Below, in pieces: positions 1 to 12,204 of a stretch of 64,000 nt of DNA (position 1 is its first letter; every line of letters begins with the position of its first letter). Origin of the DNA: Icerya purchasi (Eukaryota > Arthropoda > Insecta > Hemiptera > Monophlebidae); contig CM077116.1 in the NCBI GenBank assembly GCA_039619475.1, positions 33,863,183 through 33,927,182 of the forward strand, read 5' to 3'. Below the pieces are notes generated by a model, which searched no databases, was not told the DNA's origin, and saw only the letters and a list, made by a program, of their open reading frames with translations. Both the position numbers and the translations under genes were made by a program.

Positions 1-1
1 T

Positions 2-305
2 CATCTAATACAAATACTAGAAGGTAAAGAGATTAATGAATACGATTAAACAATCATACAAACATTAAATTACGATCAAGGGGCCAAATTGAATTTAGAG
101 AATGAAGAATCAGGATGCATTCCCATAAGACGAGGAGTGGGACAAGGGTGTATACTGTCGCCTTTACTCTTTAATATGTATTCAGATGAAGTATTTCAAG
201 AGGACTTATGGAATTTAAAGATAGAAATCGGAATTAATGAAAGACAATTCAATAATATACGCTACGCAAATGATGCTGCCTTATTGGCGACATCCCAGGA
301 AGACC
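2..305 (+). pseudogene. non-LTR reverse transcriptase, left half (layer A)
   Basis: This is the palm part of a LINE reverse transcriptase, read in the frame starting at base 2 with one nonsense codon at 47-49. Visible motifs are GVGQGCILSPLLFNMY (motif B) and IRYANDAALL, where the catalytic YADD box has become YAND. The frame ends in SQEDL just before a poly-T run. The continuation of the same protein (residues after SQEDL, starting QxLVGII) is found at 28731, so this is one gene cut by a 28-kb insertion. The clade is uncertain (RTE/L1-like). It is an inactive relic because of the stop, the mutated active site and the interruption. Confidence 0.85.
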
Positions 306-306
306 T

Positions 307-722
307 TTTTTTTTTTTTTTTATTTTTAAATAAGAAAGTTGTGGGTCTCACAAGGCAATTTTGCCCGTTTCGTGAGTTCCCGTTACCCTCATTATCGTTT
401 ATTTGACATAAATTTACAATTTACTAATAATATTTCAATACATCTAAAATAATATTTCTTATCACTATAGTAATTTAATTAATTTAGTACAGTAACTTAT
501 GACTACACACTAAGCACCTATACATCACCAACCAGTGACACTCAGAATAATCATTCCCACTAATGTAAAAGAAAGAAAATCTTTTCCGCTACATTATTGA
601 AAATCATCTACATGCCTCTGTTGTAGTTCCTGTGCTGAGCAAAAAGAAATTTAGGAACCTAATTTACTAAATAAAGAAGTCACCGATATGGTAGTACAAA
701 TAGAAGAATCCACGAAAGTTTC
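307..722 (-). other. LINE B 3' UTR with compound hairpin and poly(A)
   Basis: The segment lies between the ORF2 stop and the poly-T at 306-321 (poly(A) of the LINE). Near the tail a two-part stem can be drawn: GGG/CCC plus CTCAC/GTGAG outside (about 344-381) and the perfect palindrome GGCAATTTTGCC inside (354-365). The second family copy keeps the structure (inner GGGCAAATATGCCC at 49511-49524). 3' stem-loops are recognised by the reverse transcriptase in some LINEs; a role here is inferred. Confidence 0.6.
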
Positions 723-2854
723 TTAATCTGCACACCAATCTATCAGCCATTTTTTTACGTCTTCCTTCCACACACCTAATCTTTTCTCCTTTAATATATT
801 ACTTGGAATTTCCCGTAGTAATTTAATTAGTACTGTCTGCTGTGTATTATCAATCCTTAAATTGGTCCCCCTTGGTTGAATAAAGTATTTTGTATTTCGA
901 TCTCTCGTAACTCTAATTTTAGGTCTTGATGGTATTCTGATATTATTGGTTTTCAGCTCCAATAATCTATAATAATAATAATACATTTTTGGCGACATCA
1001 CATTGTTTACCTTCCACCATGATGATGTTGAATTATTATGCCCCCCATGAGGAAGCAGTAATTTTAAACATCTTTTCTGCAATTTCGCTACCTTGTCAAG
1101 TTGTGATTTCTTCGCTTCTCCCCATATTTGAATACCATATATTATCCTAGACATTATCATTGCGTTAAAAAAGATTTTTAGTGTTTCATATGGAAGTACT
1201 TATTTCATCTTATATAATGCTGGAATGGCCTGTCTGTTTTTTACACTTAGATTTTGTATATGTTTTTTCCAATTCATATTGCTATCTATAAAAACCCCTA
1301 AATATTTAAAATCCTGCACCTTTTCTAATGGTTTACATGCGCAAACTGGACTGTTGTTCCTTAAATATAAATCATGGACACATTCGCTACTGTGGATGAT
1401 AATCCGCGGTTCGTGAGTAGCATGTTTGGATATGTTTCGAATATGCATTATCTTTGATTTATTTATGTTCACTGCTAACCTCCTGTCATGCGCCCATTTA
1501 CTAAGATTATCAACGTCCTCCTGAAGTAACTTCTCCGCCGTTTGTATATTATTGTGTTCTATCAATAGCGCAATGTCATCCGCAAACACAAACACCTTTG
1601 CATTTCTAATATATTTGTGAAGCGAGTCAGTATATATCAAGAAAAGAATGGGAGCCAGTATGGTTCCTTGTCCGACACCATATTGTAACAACCTATCCCT
1701 ACTTTCATTTTTTGCAATTTTTACACAATTCTTCCCATTTTTAATATAGTTTGTAAACCATTGGAGCTGTCTGTTAATAATACCAATCTTTTCTAAATCC
1801 TTTATTAATAAATCATGATCTACTAAGTCACACGCCTTGGATAGGTCAATGAAAGTAATTATAAATTGATTCCCTATCGATAGTCCCATATTTATTTCAT
1901 TTCCCAATTTACTTAATAGCGTTAAGGTGGATCTTTTTCCTCTAAATCCGTGTTGATTTTCGTAAAGGAGATTATTCGTTTCTAGGTAACTCTTTAAATG
2001 ACTGTTTACGTAATGTTCTAAAATTTTCGCTATTACCGAAATTATTGTTATAGGGCGGTAATTTTCCAGTTTATTTTGAGCTCCTTTTTTGTAAATTGGT
2101 TTAATAATTCCTTTTTTTAGCCCCTGAGGGATGGTACCACTCTTTATAGAATAATTAATCATATTTGTTAGTATAGGAACGAATCTCTTTAAATTTCGCT
2201 TAATGTCCATAGTCCTAATGCCATCCCAACCTGGTGCTTTGAAATTTTTTAGGCTATTTATTATTGCTTCGATTTGTATATTATTAGCTGGAGCAATGAA
2301 AAAAGAACACATCAACCTGTTTTCATTATTTGAATTCAATAACTGGACATCACACTTATGTTTATATTGTTCTACTGATTTTGCAAAATATTCACTGAAT
2401 TTCTCCACTAATAATGAGTCGGTTCCAAAATGCCTGCAAATGCAATCATCAATTGATACTTTATTCCTTTTGTTTACAATATTATTAATTATTCTCCATA
2501 TGTTTTTACTCGCATTATTTGCTCTATCAATTTGACTTAAGTAAAACACCTGTTTTGCCATCCTTATTTTTGTTTTGACATTATTTCGATATTTTTTATA
2601 GAGTCCCTTATATCGAGTACTGGTTCTATTCCCTTTACTAAGTTTGTAGTATTGATCTCTAATTTTCATAAAATTAAGTATCTTCTGATTCATCCATTCT
2701 TTTTTTGGATGATATTTGTTTACATTCCTACCTTCACTCACACCCAGTTCACATTTCTTGCAAATGATTTTGAATGCGGCGTTTATATAATCTTCTGCCG
2801 TGCTAAATCCCTTTATTTGGTTCCAATTATACTTGTATATTTCACTACATATTT
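723..2854 (-). pseudogene. LINE B ORF2, reverse transcriptase and C-terminal part
   Basis: The frame runs from the element C insertion point to the stop at 723, with one in-frame TAA at about 1200-1202 between ...ALYKMK and VLPYETL. Reverse transcriptase blocks in order are KAPGWDGI, PIYKKGAQNKLENYRPI, QHGFRGKRST, FIDLSKACDLVDHD (motif A), GVGQGTILAPILFLIY (motif B), VFVFADDIALL (motif C, catalytic FADD), NKSKIMHI and FKYLGVFIDS (thumb). After the stop comes the LINE-typical tail IIYGIQIWGEAKK. There is no RNase H domain, as usual for CR1/Jockey-type LINEs. The N-terminal linker reads up to the insertion at 2861. The active-site residues look intact, so inactivation is due to the stop and the nested insertion. 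Confidence 0.92.
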
Positions 2855-2860
2855 TCTTTT
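2855..2860. repeat. target-site duplication of element C, left copy (TCTTTT)
   Basis: TCTTTT directly precedes the terminal AGCAGTCATT and is repeated at 26159-26164 directly after the other terminus. Both copies lie within LINE B ORF2 sequence. A 6-bp duplication is the length reported for Maverick/Polinton integrases. Confidence 0.85.
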
Positions 2861-3140
2861 AGCAGTCATTTATTGAGAGATCTGGGGCGTCCGCTAATCC
2901 GAACCCCAATTCCTGTCCCGGAGGCGAAAATTCACCCCAAACCGGTAATCCGAACTCAAAATTCACCCCAATTCATGTCCAGGTGGTCAAAATTCACCCC
3001 AGTTTCCCCCGATTCCTCAGAGTTTCCCCCTGACGGTTCCCGCGCGTATCCGCTGATCCGATGGTCCAAACAGTGTCCCGAGGTCAATAAACTGTCCAAA
3101 GTGTTATTCGGGGGCGCAAGTAACCCCAATTAGTGTCCAG
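2861..3140 (+). repeat. terminal iterons of element C, left end
   Basis: The outermost 280 bp are much richer in C on this strand than the interior and carry reiterated motifs. AAAATTCACCCCA occurs three times at 31-bp spacing (about 2928-3000). The related CCCCAATTC/AGTGTCC-(A/C)GG motif recurs at about 2904, 2968 and 3124. Repeats at the ends of protein-primed linear replicons often bind replication or integration proteins; that role is inferred. The mirror copy is 25880-26158. Confidence 0.6.
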
Positions 3141-4040
3141 GTGCTGAAAGTTCCCCCAAGTTCCCCAAATTTCTCCGAAATTCCCCCGTACGCGTCCCGC
3201 TCGTTTCCGATAAACTGAACCGATTATTAATTAACATAAGTATATTAATTAATGTCCGAAAGTAACCCAAGTCTCCGCTGACCCCGCCAGTCCTGCTATG
3301 GTACTGCAATTTTTTTTTCAAAATTCAGGGCCTAAGTAAGAAAATTCCAAAATTTAACCCCAATATATTATTTAAAGCGTAAATCTAACCTATAACTCCA
3401 GTTCACACCTCACACAGGTATATTTCGTTCCCGCGCACGCTCCGGTCGCCGTCGCGAAAGCGCACGCGCCGATCCCACGCATATTCCGATGTCCACCGCG
3501 ATATCCCGCGCACACATGCGCTCCGTTCCCGATACCGCGATTATTTCTTTAATATTTCAAAGTATGAGTATATATTATTATACATAATATAAAATTAGCC
3601 GAAGCATATTTTTTATTTTCCTGATTCCCCGATCTTACTACCATATGCTAAAGTGCACGTCCCGATCCCGCGCATATATCTAACATAACGTTCTCCGCCG
3701 CGAAAGCACACACGCCGATACCCCGCACGTGTAGTCCGTTTACGCTGCTCCAATTTTTTTTTTAATTATTATTTTTTTCACATAATAACCCAATCTCTGC
3801 TCTGTTGTCTAAACCTAACCGGTTATCCAAAACATTTATAAATTAACAAATCAATTATTTCTATAGTCTAAAATATCCTTAGTCTCCTTTACCCCTTCCA
3901 TCCTCTTTTCCGATCGATTCCGTTGTTTTAATATCGAATATATCGCATTCTATTTACTTTTACTACGACCATTAAACCCCCGATCGACGTTCCCAACGCC
4001 TCCGTCATTTCATATTGAGAGGTAAGTATTTTTTTATGTG

Positions 4041-4400
4041 ACCGCTATGAATGCACACCGTCCCTTCTCGCACACCCATCTTCTGCAGTTAGTTCCCATA
4101 TCGTTCTTAATAATTTTTCGAGCCTAAATATTATAGAAATAGTCGAAGTATATTTTTTCATTTCTGATCATTTCTTCCGACCGTTCATACTATTTTTATT
4201 TTTCTCCGGTTCTAAAAATAAATCCTACAATGTCTTCACCGCTATGAATGCGCACACATTTGCCGTCGTTAGTTCCCATACCGTTCATAATAACTTTTTT
4301 CAACTCCAAGTATTATGGAATTATTCTAACTATATTTTTTTTTTCGCTTCCGATCGTTTCTCCCGAACGTTCATAATTTTTTTTCCAGACATATGTATTC
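4041..4400 (+). repeat. two diverged ~188-bp tandem units in the left arm
   Basis: Units start at ACCGCTATGAATGC (about 4041 and 4229). Each carries TTAGTTCCCATA, a CGTTCATAATAA block, a pyrimidine tract and (C)CGTTCATA. More diverged relatives lie at about 5650-5780 and 14395-14500. There is no coding potential; the mirror copy is at 24263-24622. Confidence 0.55.
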
Positions 4401-5850
4401 AAAAATGAAATCGAGTATATTTTTATTTAACACTGTTTCATAATTTCCCTCTCCCTCCCCTATCCATTCTACACAAATTACAATTCTTTCATAATATATG
4501 TTCTAGACCCAGTCAAACAATCAACTCTCGCGGAAGTGTAGACGTTGCCTCCAACACCCATTTTACTATCAATTACTGTATATTATTGTTAGATTATTTT
4601 TCCAAAAAGTCTTTTGAAATTTTTTTCCGTTCGTACATTTTTTTTATTTTATTTGCTCGACATCCATTTCCATGCATACACGTTCCCCTAGCAATTATAA
4701 TATGTTTTATTTATTTTTCAACTCCTCCCAGACTTACATACACGCCATATTGTCACACTCACAGATAGGTTCCTTATTAATCGCGACCATTTTTTTTTTT
4801 GTATTATCCGCGGGAGCATATCTCATCAGACCCACACATATACCACACACAGTTATTATATTTAATTTTTAATTATCGATCTTTAATTATTTTTACTGCT
4901 ATTATTTTTCTGACACATTCACCCCGTCTTACATACTTTACATCTTTTAACATTTTGATAGAGAAAATCTCAGGGTACTAAATAATTTTTATCAACATCG
5001 TAACTAATTTTAATATTATACACATCTCAGTATAATTATTAAACGAAGGAACTATTATTTTCATTGACGATATTGTTGCTACAAACATTAATCGTCCTTT
5101 TCCAGGTATAGTCAACCTCTTCATGTATTCGTCTCGTCTTTCTATCAACCTTTGACCACTCAATACTCCACCGCTATTTACCGTTAGTCGCTAGAAGAAT
5201 ATTTTTTTTAGACTCGTTCAAATACACACATGCACATAAAAAAATCGACATCAACGTCATCGAACACTGATCTCGACATTTCCAAGAAATTCAATCGCTG
5301 CTCCACAGTCTAAGATGTCTCCGCACGCCTCACCAGTCGTTTGTAACATTATTGAAGCGCATGTCATGTACCGTTATTTACGACCTTTTACAACATACAA
5401 ATTCACGACATGTATACACCTTTTCTAGAAAGCATGGTGAAAATGGACAATCTCCCCCGATGAAAACTATCTTGAATGATGTACCGTTATTTCATTTATT
5501 TTGCAGAAGGTTAATTTAAGGCGTCCATGCACCTTTTCTACTATTAAATAAGCAAATGTATCCTTTAAACCTTTCTACCTTTTTGCAATCAATTTACTGA
5601 CTGTACATAGTTTTTATATTTTTTCCACATACTCCTTGATCGCCACAACCACCACAAAAGCGCACCATCCATTCGCACACACTCATCTGATACCGTTAGA
5701 TCTCATATCATTCATAATCATTTTTTCGATTCTATTAGTTTAAGAATATTTCATTTTTTTTTTTGTTGTTTTTTTTTCCAACTCTAACATTTTTTTTCTT
5801 TCGAAATCTTTCGTATTATATTTTTTCTCCCATATAGCTGTCACGTAGTC

Positions 5851-6230
5851 GTAGCGTAAATGTACGTCGCTCATAACCTTGCATGCATGTTACCATACCG
5901 ATGTATTAGATCGTGCGACAATGTTATAGAGTCTGCTGGAACAGGTTCTTACCCTTTATATTTTCTGTAGAAACAGGCTCACAGGTACACACCTACACAC
6001 ACACACACACAAACACACACATATAACCCAAAGAACACCTGCAAACTTCGTTCAGACACACCTGCAACCAACTTTCACCAAAGGAATGTGGTTTTTTCTG
6101 GTGCAACCCTCCCTTTTCAAAGGCAAGCATCGAGGTAGATTGTTGAACGGATCTGATCGTGCAGACAGTATTAGTTTTATGTTAAACGTGCGCATTTTGT
6201 AGAATCTGTGTTCTTCACGCTTTATTAAAA
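5851..6230 (+). promoter_or_regulatory. upstream region of the 334-codon gene, paralogous to 14525-14910
   Basis: About 380 bp align with the region upstream of the 282-codon gene. Shared blocks include GTAGCGTAAA, CGATGTATTAGATCGTGCGA, a CA-rich tract, CACCAAAGGAATGTGGTTTT and GTTCTTCACGC. Conservation between two otherwise different genes suggests a shared promoter and 5' UTR. Between this block and the ATG lies a pyrimidine tract ending TTTCTTTTTTAG (about 6263-6275), a plausible 3' splice site of a 5'-UTR intron. No convincing TATA box was identified. Confidence 0.5.
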
Positions 6231-6305
6231 ATTTACTGTAACGGTAAAAGTAATAATTTTCTACGTTTCTTTTTTAGTAAGAAGTTAAAAAAACAGTAAT
6301 CAAAC

Positions 6306-7310
6306 ATGAATAACAATACCGAATCGATTGATATTAAAGCCGACGAATTTATTCAGAATTCCTTTTCGAGTGATAGCGACTCGCATACGTCTTCTTCACC
6401 TCCAACACCGCAAAATGATGATGGTTATACATCAGAACAATCAACATCCCTTGTACGTAAAATCGTTGGTCCTGTATTATTATCAGAACAAGTGGATATA
6501 GCGGAATATTTTGTAGATATCAGCGTCCATATAGATTGTGATTATGGGTTTCGAGTAACTGAACTAGCAATGATTGATATGTCTGGAGGGAAGTGTTTGC
6601 ATACGTTGTATAAGCCAAGCAGAGCATGGCATGCATCAAAAATGCCACATTTACAATGTTCTTCAGTGAGTTATTACTTGAAGAACCCTTCATTATTTCC
6701 CTGTCGTGAAGAAATATTCATCGCACGCGATATATTCACGATATTGTCCCAAAAACCGAGGGCTCGCGTATATGTTTTAACAGTATATGCTAAACTTACA
6801 CTAATGGAACTTAACGAAAAGTCTGAATTGTTGCGTGATTTAGACTACGAAATCGTTAATATGGATCAAGTCTTTCGATTATCTAGTATTGAGAATCTAC
6901 ATGAAGAGTATTTTGGTATAAGCAATTTGATAACTTGTAAACACCATAATGAGAATGATAGTTTTCATTGTGCGGTGAAAAACGTTATGGTGATGAAGGC
7001 ATGGTACGATCATGTCATCCGTCCGCTGAAGCTTATGAATAATCTAAATATAAATGATTTAAGTCAGTTGTTCATTACAACCACCAAAGAAATGATAATT
7101 ACGTTATTTCCAAGTTGTGTTGGAGACATTTATACATTTTTACCAGATAGACTAAAACAGGATGATACGATAAAATCACTTCTATCATGTTTTGAACATG
7201 AGAATGATGAAGAATATTATTTCGATGACGATATATTTCTGCATAGTACTCGAAATTGTATGAAAGTAAAAGATTGTATCGACTGCCAACGTACAATTCG
7301 CGCAGATTAA
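6306..7310 (+). CDS. 334-aa DEDDh-exonuclease-like mobile-element protein, left copy
   Basis: The first ATG has a reasonable context (CAAACATGA), and the same MNNNTES start is used by the second gene of the arm, which supports it. Residues 1-50 are Ser/Thr/Asp-rich and probably disordered. From about 65 on the layout VDISVHIDCDYGFRVTELAMID, YKPSRAW, RARVYVLTVYAK, LDYEIVNMD and CKHHNEND-FHCAVKNV resembles a family I know from invertebrate mobile elements that looks like a degenerate DEDDh exonuclease. The usual acidic D-x-E near the start is D-x-S here, so catalysis is doubtful. The C-terminus has CMKVKDCIDC. The right copy differs visibly at one residue (Ser to Pro in the SLLxCFEHE segment). 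Open in both arms. Assignment is by pattern memory only. Confidence 0.7.
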   Translation: MNNNTESIDIKADEFIQNSFSSDSDSHTSSSPPTPQNDDGYTSEQSTSLVRKIVGPVLLSEQVDIAEYFVDISVHIDCDYGFRVTELAMIDMSGGKCLHTLYKPSRAWHASKMPHLQCSSVSYYLKNPSLFPCREEIFIARDIFTILSQKPRARVYVLTVYAKLTLMELNEKSELLRDLDYEIVNMDQVFRLSSIENLHEEYFGISNLITCKHHNENDSFHCAVKNVMVMKAWYDHVIRPLKLMNNLNINDLSQLFITTTKEMIITLFPSCVGDIYTFLPDRLKQDDTIKSLLSCFEHENDEEYYFDDDIFLHSTRNCMKVKDCIDCQRTIRAD

Positions 7311-7438
7311 AAATTCATTAATTCGATCGTTTTTAACAATTTTATATATTTTTTCTGTATATTTTTGTGTGTATTTGTACATATATATTTTTTTTCAGAC
7401 CGTTCGTTTTTATGTTTTCTTTAAAATTTTTTAAATAT

Positions 7439-7446
7439 ATTTTTAT
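7439..7446. repeat. 8-bp target-site duplication of the hAT element, left copy
   Basis: ATTTTTAT precedes the hAT terminus and is repeated at 13944-13951. The undisturbed right arm of element C has this octamer only once, at the corresponding position, and so serves as an empty site. Confidence 0.95.
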
Positions 7447-8679
7447 CAGTGGCGGCTCGTTCATGTGTTCACATTCGCACGTGAACACCCTTGATTCAAC
7501 TTTAAAAAAGTAGAATCCAATGTTTTTATTTATATTTATTATTTATATATCACTATTAGTAAAATTAATGTTAAAAATAAATTGATTTTACATTTTTAAA
7601 AAGTAATTAAGTTATGTCCAGAATTCTTTTAGTGTGAAGGCTACTTGTAGCACGTGCGATCGAAAACCGTGTAAGTACAATGTAGTAGTGTGTCAGAAAG
7701 ATAAAAATGATGTTGTGTTAGTGCATGTGTTACATAGGCTTGATGGAGCACACTCGAATTGTGAACCAAACGATAGGCGTTGTTCTTGCAAGATTATATT
7801 TTGTAGGTGAGCAGTACTTTAATGAAGTGAATTTGATTATAAACAGAATTAATCGATAAATTTTCATAAAACGATTATATGTTTACATTTTGTTTTGCTG
7901 TTTATAACCATATTTGAATTTTGAAGGAAATAAAGTTTGATTGGAGCATATTTATGTGCTTATTTTTACTTTTATTTTATAAGAAAAACATATAATTGCA
8001 TCCATATTATATCGATTGTGTTATTGTGTTGCACACATATACAAGTTAGTACAATATTGTACATTTAAAAACAGTTATGTGTTTAAAATTACCGTGATTC
8101 TATTTGTCAATTTCCAAATATTGAAATACAGTAAAAATTGGTTACAACGGCATACCAATTAGCATTTAGCTTTGAAAGATTTATGCAGATGAATTTAACA
8201 AAAACATCATCCTTAATCTTTTTCAATGAAGAAATGAAATTTATATAAACAGAAGAGATATACCGTTATTTTTTGTTCTGTTTATTTTGTTACTGTGACA
8301 TGTAAAACGCTTATTATAAATATAACATTGATGAAAACCTGTGGTAAGACCATTGCAAAAAATATTAGAAAAAGATTACTATACTTATTTTATTATAACA
8401 AAAAAGTCGAAAAATTACAAATTTCTTCAAAAGTAAGAAAATATCAAACCACTTCCGTTTTGGTACAGTTTCTTTTCTCTTACTCTTGCTTTATACTGAT
8501 TTAAGTTTTTTTATTATCATACTTTTATGTACAAAAAAGAAAGTGTCATGTTTGTATTTTTAACTAAGAAATATGTGTAGTTATAACAGGGTTGTAAACA
8601 GTTAACTAAATAATCAATTAATTACATAAGTAATTTCTAACTAAAAAATAAGTGACCAATGATAAAGAATAATAATTAA

Positions 8680-8915
8680 TAACTAATTTTTCAGTTATTA
8701 ATTATTCTAATCAATAAATCGTAACTAAATATTTAATTATTAGTTATTCTAATCAATAAATCGTAACTAAATATTTAATTATTAGTTATTCTAATCAATA
8801 AATCGTAACTAAATATTTAATTATTAGTTATTCTAATCAATAAATCGTAACTAAATATTTAATTATTAGTTATTCTAATCAATAAATCGTAACTAAATAT
8901 TTAGTTATTCGATAT
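8680..8915 (+). repeat. 42-bp subterminal tandem repeats of the hAT, left side
   Basis: About five copies of a 42-bp unit built on TAACTAAATATTTAATTATT, with repeat starts at 8721, 8763 and so on. The motif is itself partly palindromic (AACTAAAT...ATTTAGTT) and is shared with the right-side array. Subterminal repeats are transposase-binding sites in several hAT elements; that role is inferred here. Confidence 0.8.
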
Positions 8916-9546
8916 TCTCATCAATAACTGTTGACTTACTTTTCAGTTATCAATTATTCTTAAATGTAATTAATATCTGACTTTTTAGTTAATGGCTTCT
9001 TAGTTATTAATTATCGGTACTGTAATTGCAAATACATTGTTACACGAGAAATGTTTATATTTGGTGACTCTCGAGCTGCATAAAATTTTTAAAGTTTAAT
9101 ATACTTTTTCATTTCGCTGTTACACACTTCCGCATGTTTTATTTTAAAATAAATTTTTATTTAACTCATTTTCAAATAAAAAATTATTTTTCTGATTTCA
9201 TTATTATTATGATATTTACAAACTAATTATTAATTAGTTAAATTGAGGCGGATGAAATAATTTGGTGTTCTTCAAGTATCAACAATGTATACATTTGTTG
9301 AAGAAACACGACGAGACTATTTCTTAAATGCGCTTATCTGACTGCCTGTAAAAGATAAGATAATGAAACCGGATAAATTATCAATAATTCACCTGTTGCC
9401 GTTCTTCGTTAAACTAGTGAACAAATACTTGTTAAAAATGCGACAACATATAATCATAAGATTACTACTGATAAATTAATGAATGATACGGAAGTTCAGT
9501 TGATAGTGATACTTTGGCAAGTACGGTAAATGTTTTATTTTGAAAC

Positions 9547-11883
9547 ATGTCAGGTACGAACGGAGAGACATCGCAGAGAGATTCTGAGAGTAATACGCAG
9601 TCAAGAAATTTATCCGATCAAGAAAAAGAATTTGTTAATAAATGCAAAAAGTACAGTTGGCTTGATGGAAAATTTTTTGAAGTAAATTTATCAGAATCTA
9701 ATATTAACCGACAACTTGTTGCTGCCCAATGCAAAACCTGTGACAAAGTAGTAAAAGGAAAAGTTACAGTATCATCTAACTTTAAAAACCATTTAAAGAG
9801 AAGTCACGAAAATGAAATGCAAGAATACATAACTCACAAGAAAGTAAAACTAGATGAGATAGCATCTCTTTCAAAAAGGTTTACGTGTACATTTTCTCAA
9901 AGTTTGTTCGAAACAAATGTTACTAACTATATATTGGAAAGCCACGCACCTTTCAATACTGTAGAAAAACCGAGCTTCAAAAAAATATTCGATGATTTGG
10001 ATATCAAGAAAGGAGGAAAACCTTCTCTGAAACATCTCACGCGACATAAGATAATTAAAAAAATTGATGACATATACAATAGCAAAAAAAAACAAATCAT
10101 GGATTCAATGGATAAATCTCAATACGTGTGCTTAACCGCGGATGCTTGGTCTGGCTCTAATCGAAGGTTTCTCGGAGTTACTGCTCACTGGGTAAATATG
10201 TATTATTCTTTTAAATATTGTAAAAATTGGTAGATTATTAAATTACTTCAAATTATTATCATTGTTATCATTATAATTATTAAATTATTTCTTATACCAT
10301 TATTAATGTAATTAAAATATTACATTTCCAGCTTGATGCTAAAAATTTGAACAGAGAGTCTGCTGCTTTAGCATGTAGAAGGTTTACAGGAACACATTCC
10401 TATGATAATATTGCAAGGTTATTAGCTGAGATATGTTTCGAATACAGTCTTCCTATAAATAAAATCATAGCCACAGTAACGGACAACGGATCAAACTTTA
10501 TCAAAGCTTTTAAAGAGTTTGGAATAAACGATAAAAATTGTTTCGAGAGAGGCAAGTTTAATTAGTTTTCAAAGATTTTTTTAAAATAATCTGTCAACAA
10601 ATAAATAATACGTCTTAATTTTTACTTCATTTATATTTAATTTTTGAATGATAATTCCTTTAGAATATAGTCAAATAAGTACTTCCAGTCGATCTATAGA
10701 AGCATCTGAAAAAAATGAAATGGAAGTTGATAGCGATGCAGAAACTAGTTGTAGTGAAGAAGAAGAAGAAGAAGAATTTCAATATACTTGCAAAACTGAT
10801 GAAGATATTACTATATGTACGTACAACATTGATGAACCGCTTCTTTCACAGCATTTTCGATGCGCAAGTCACACTCTCAATCTTATTGCTACAACGGACT
10901 TTTCTAATGCATTAAAATCTAATGGCAATATTCAATATACTCATGAGTTATTAATAAAGAAGTGTAATTATTTATGGAAATCCATGAGTTATCCTAAAAT
11001 GCGAGAAAGTTTGATTGAATACCTTGGATGCAGTTTGCCTCGACCTAATGACGTAAGATGGAACTCTCTATTTGATTCGCTGTCGGCTATAAATGCCCAA
11101 AAAGAAAAATTGTGCTCAGAAGCAATCATTATGATTTCTAGATTACCAGATGCTTTTTCTGAAGAGGATTTTCAGTTTATAAGTGAATATTTAGAATGGT
11201 CAAAGCCTCTAGCGAATGCTATTGATAAGCTTCAAGCAGAGAAGCATTGCTATTATGGTTATCTTTTGCCAACAATAATTGATTTACGCAGGAAATGGCA
11301 AAACATGTGCACAAATAATACAAAAATAAGAATTTTTTATCCAATTCTTACCGAACTGGTTCATAAATTAGAAGAACGTTTTGTTGATTTTTTCAATGCA
11401 TCCAATAATGGAGAGTATGCCGCAATGGCTGCATTATTGCATCCAAAATTTAAAGCAAGTTGGCTGCACTGTTTATCAGAAGATGTACAAAAAAAGATAG
11501 TTGCACTGTCAAATCAACTTGTAGAAAAAGAAAAAGATCAAAACAACACTATCGAGAGAAATAATATACAGACTGAAGAAGATGCTTTCGATTTTGGAGA
11601 AAGTAATTCTTTCGTTAAAGCATCATATTTTGTTCAAGGAGAGGAAGAAATGGAACTCAAAAAATTTTTAAATGTAAAATCTAGTTCCTTTGATGTCTTT
11701 GGTCAGTTTCCTAAGATGAAAGAATTATTTATAAAATTTAATTCAATTATACCATCTTCAGCACCCGTAGAAAGAATGTTTTCTCAGGCAACGCTGCTCG
11801 ACTTACCAAAATTTAATAAGTTAAGCGATAAAAATTTTGAAAAAAGAGTGTTGTGTAAAATAAATTTATCAAATTCTAAATAG
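9547..11883 (+). CDS. hAT transposase, three exons
   Basis: Exons: 9547-10191, 10332-10551 and 10664-11883, giving 694 residues, normal for hAT. Intron 1 is GT-AG (TGG|GTAAAT to TTCCAG|CTT). Intron 2 appears to use a GC donor (GAGAG|GCAAGT) with TTTAG|AA, and the phase joins exactly. An N-terminal BED-type zinc finger is visible (CKTCDK ... NHLKRSH, about residues 62-86). The three acidic positions of the RNase H-like core are present: D in LTADAWSGS, D in TVTDNGSNF, and E in SSAPVERMF of the C-terminal dimerisation region. CASHTLNLIA is the usual Cys/His block, and exon 3 begins with an acidic Glu-rich insert. No frameshift or stop lies in the spliced frame, so the protein may be functional and the insertion recent. 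Confidence 0.9.
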
Positions 11884-12204
11884 TTATATATTTCATGATC
11901 TCTTTATAGTTCTTGATAAAAATTGTTCTCATTTGAATTAATTGCTCGGTTTATTTTTTCACGTTGTAATTGTTTAGTTAAAGAGTTTGTGAATGTTTTT
12001 ATTATACTTATATATGTTGAAGCTCTTATATTTATTAAATTATTGAAATGTTTTTGTTGATAAAAAATTTTGACTTATTAAATTATATGAAATTATTAAA
12101 ATTTGTATTTAGTACGAAAATTTGTGTAATGTTATTTATTCCACATAAAGATATTTATTTATTGTTTTAACATTAACTTTTTAATTATTAATTAAGAAAA
12201 TAAA

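Noticed and set aside
2873..3133. Open frames across the GC-rich ends of element C (also 25392-25634 and 25886-26167)
   Set aside because: They are low-complexity, Pro/Ser-rich translations of terminal iterons, present in both orientations, with no protein motif.
4586..5163. Several 60-66-codon frames in the arms, including one starting MSGQRLIERR
   Set aside because: They overlap each other in AT-rich DNA, have Phe/Ile-rich chance composition and lack any family signal. Conservation between arms is explained by the inverted duplication itself.
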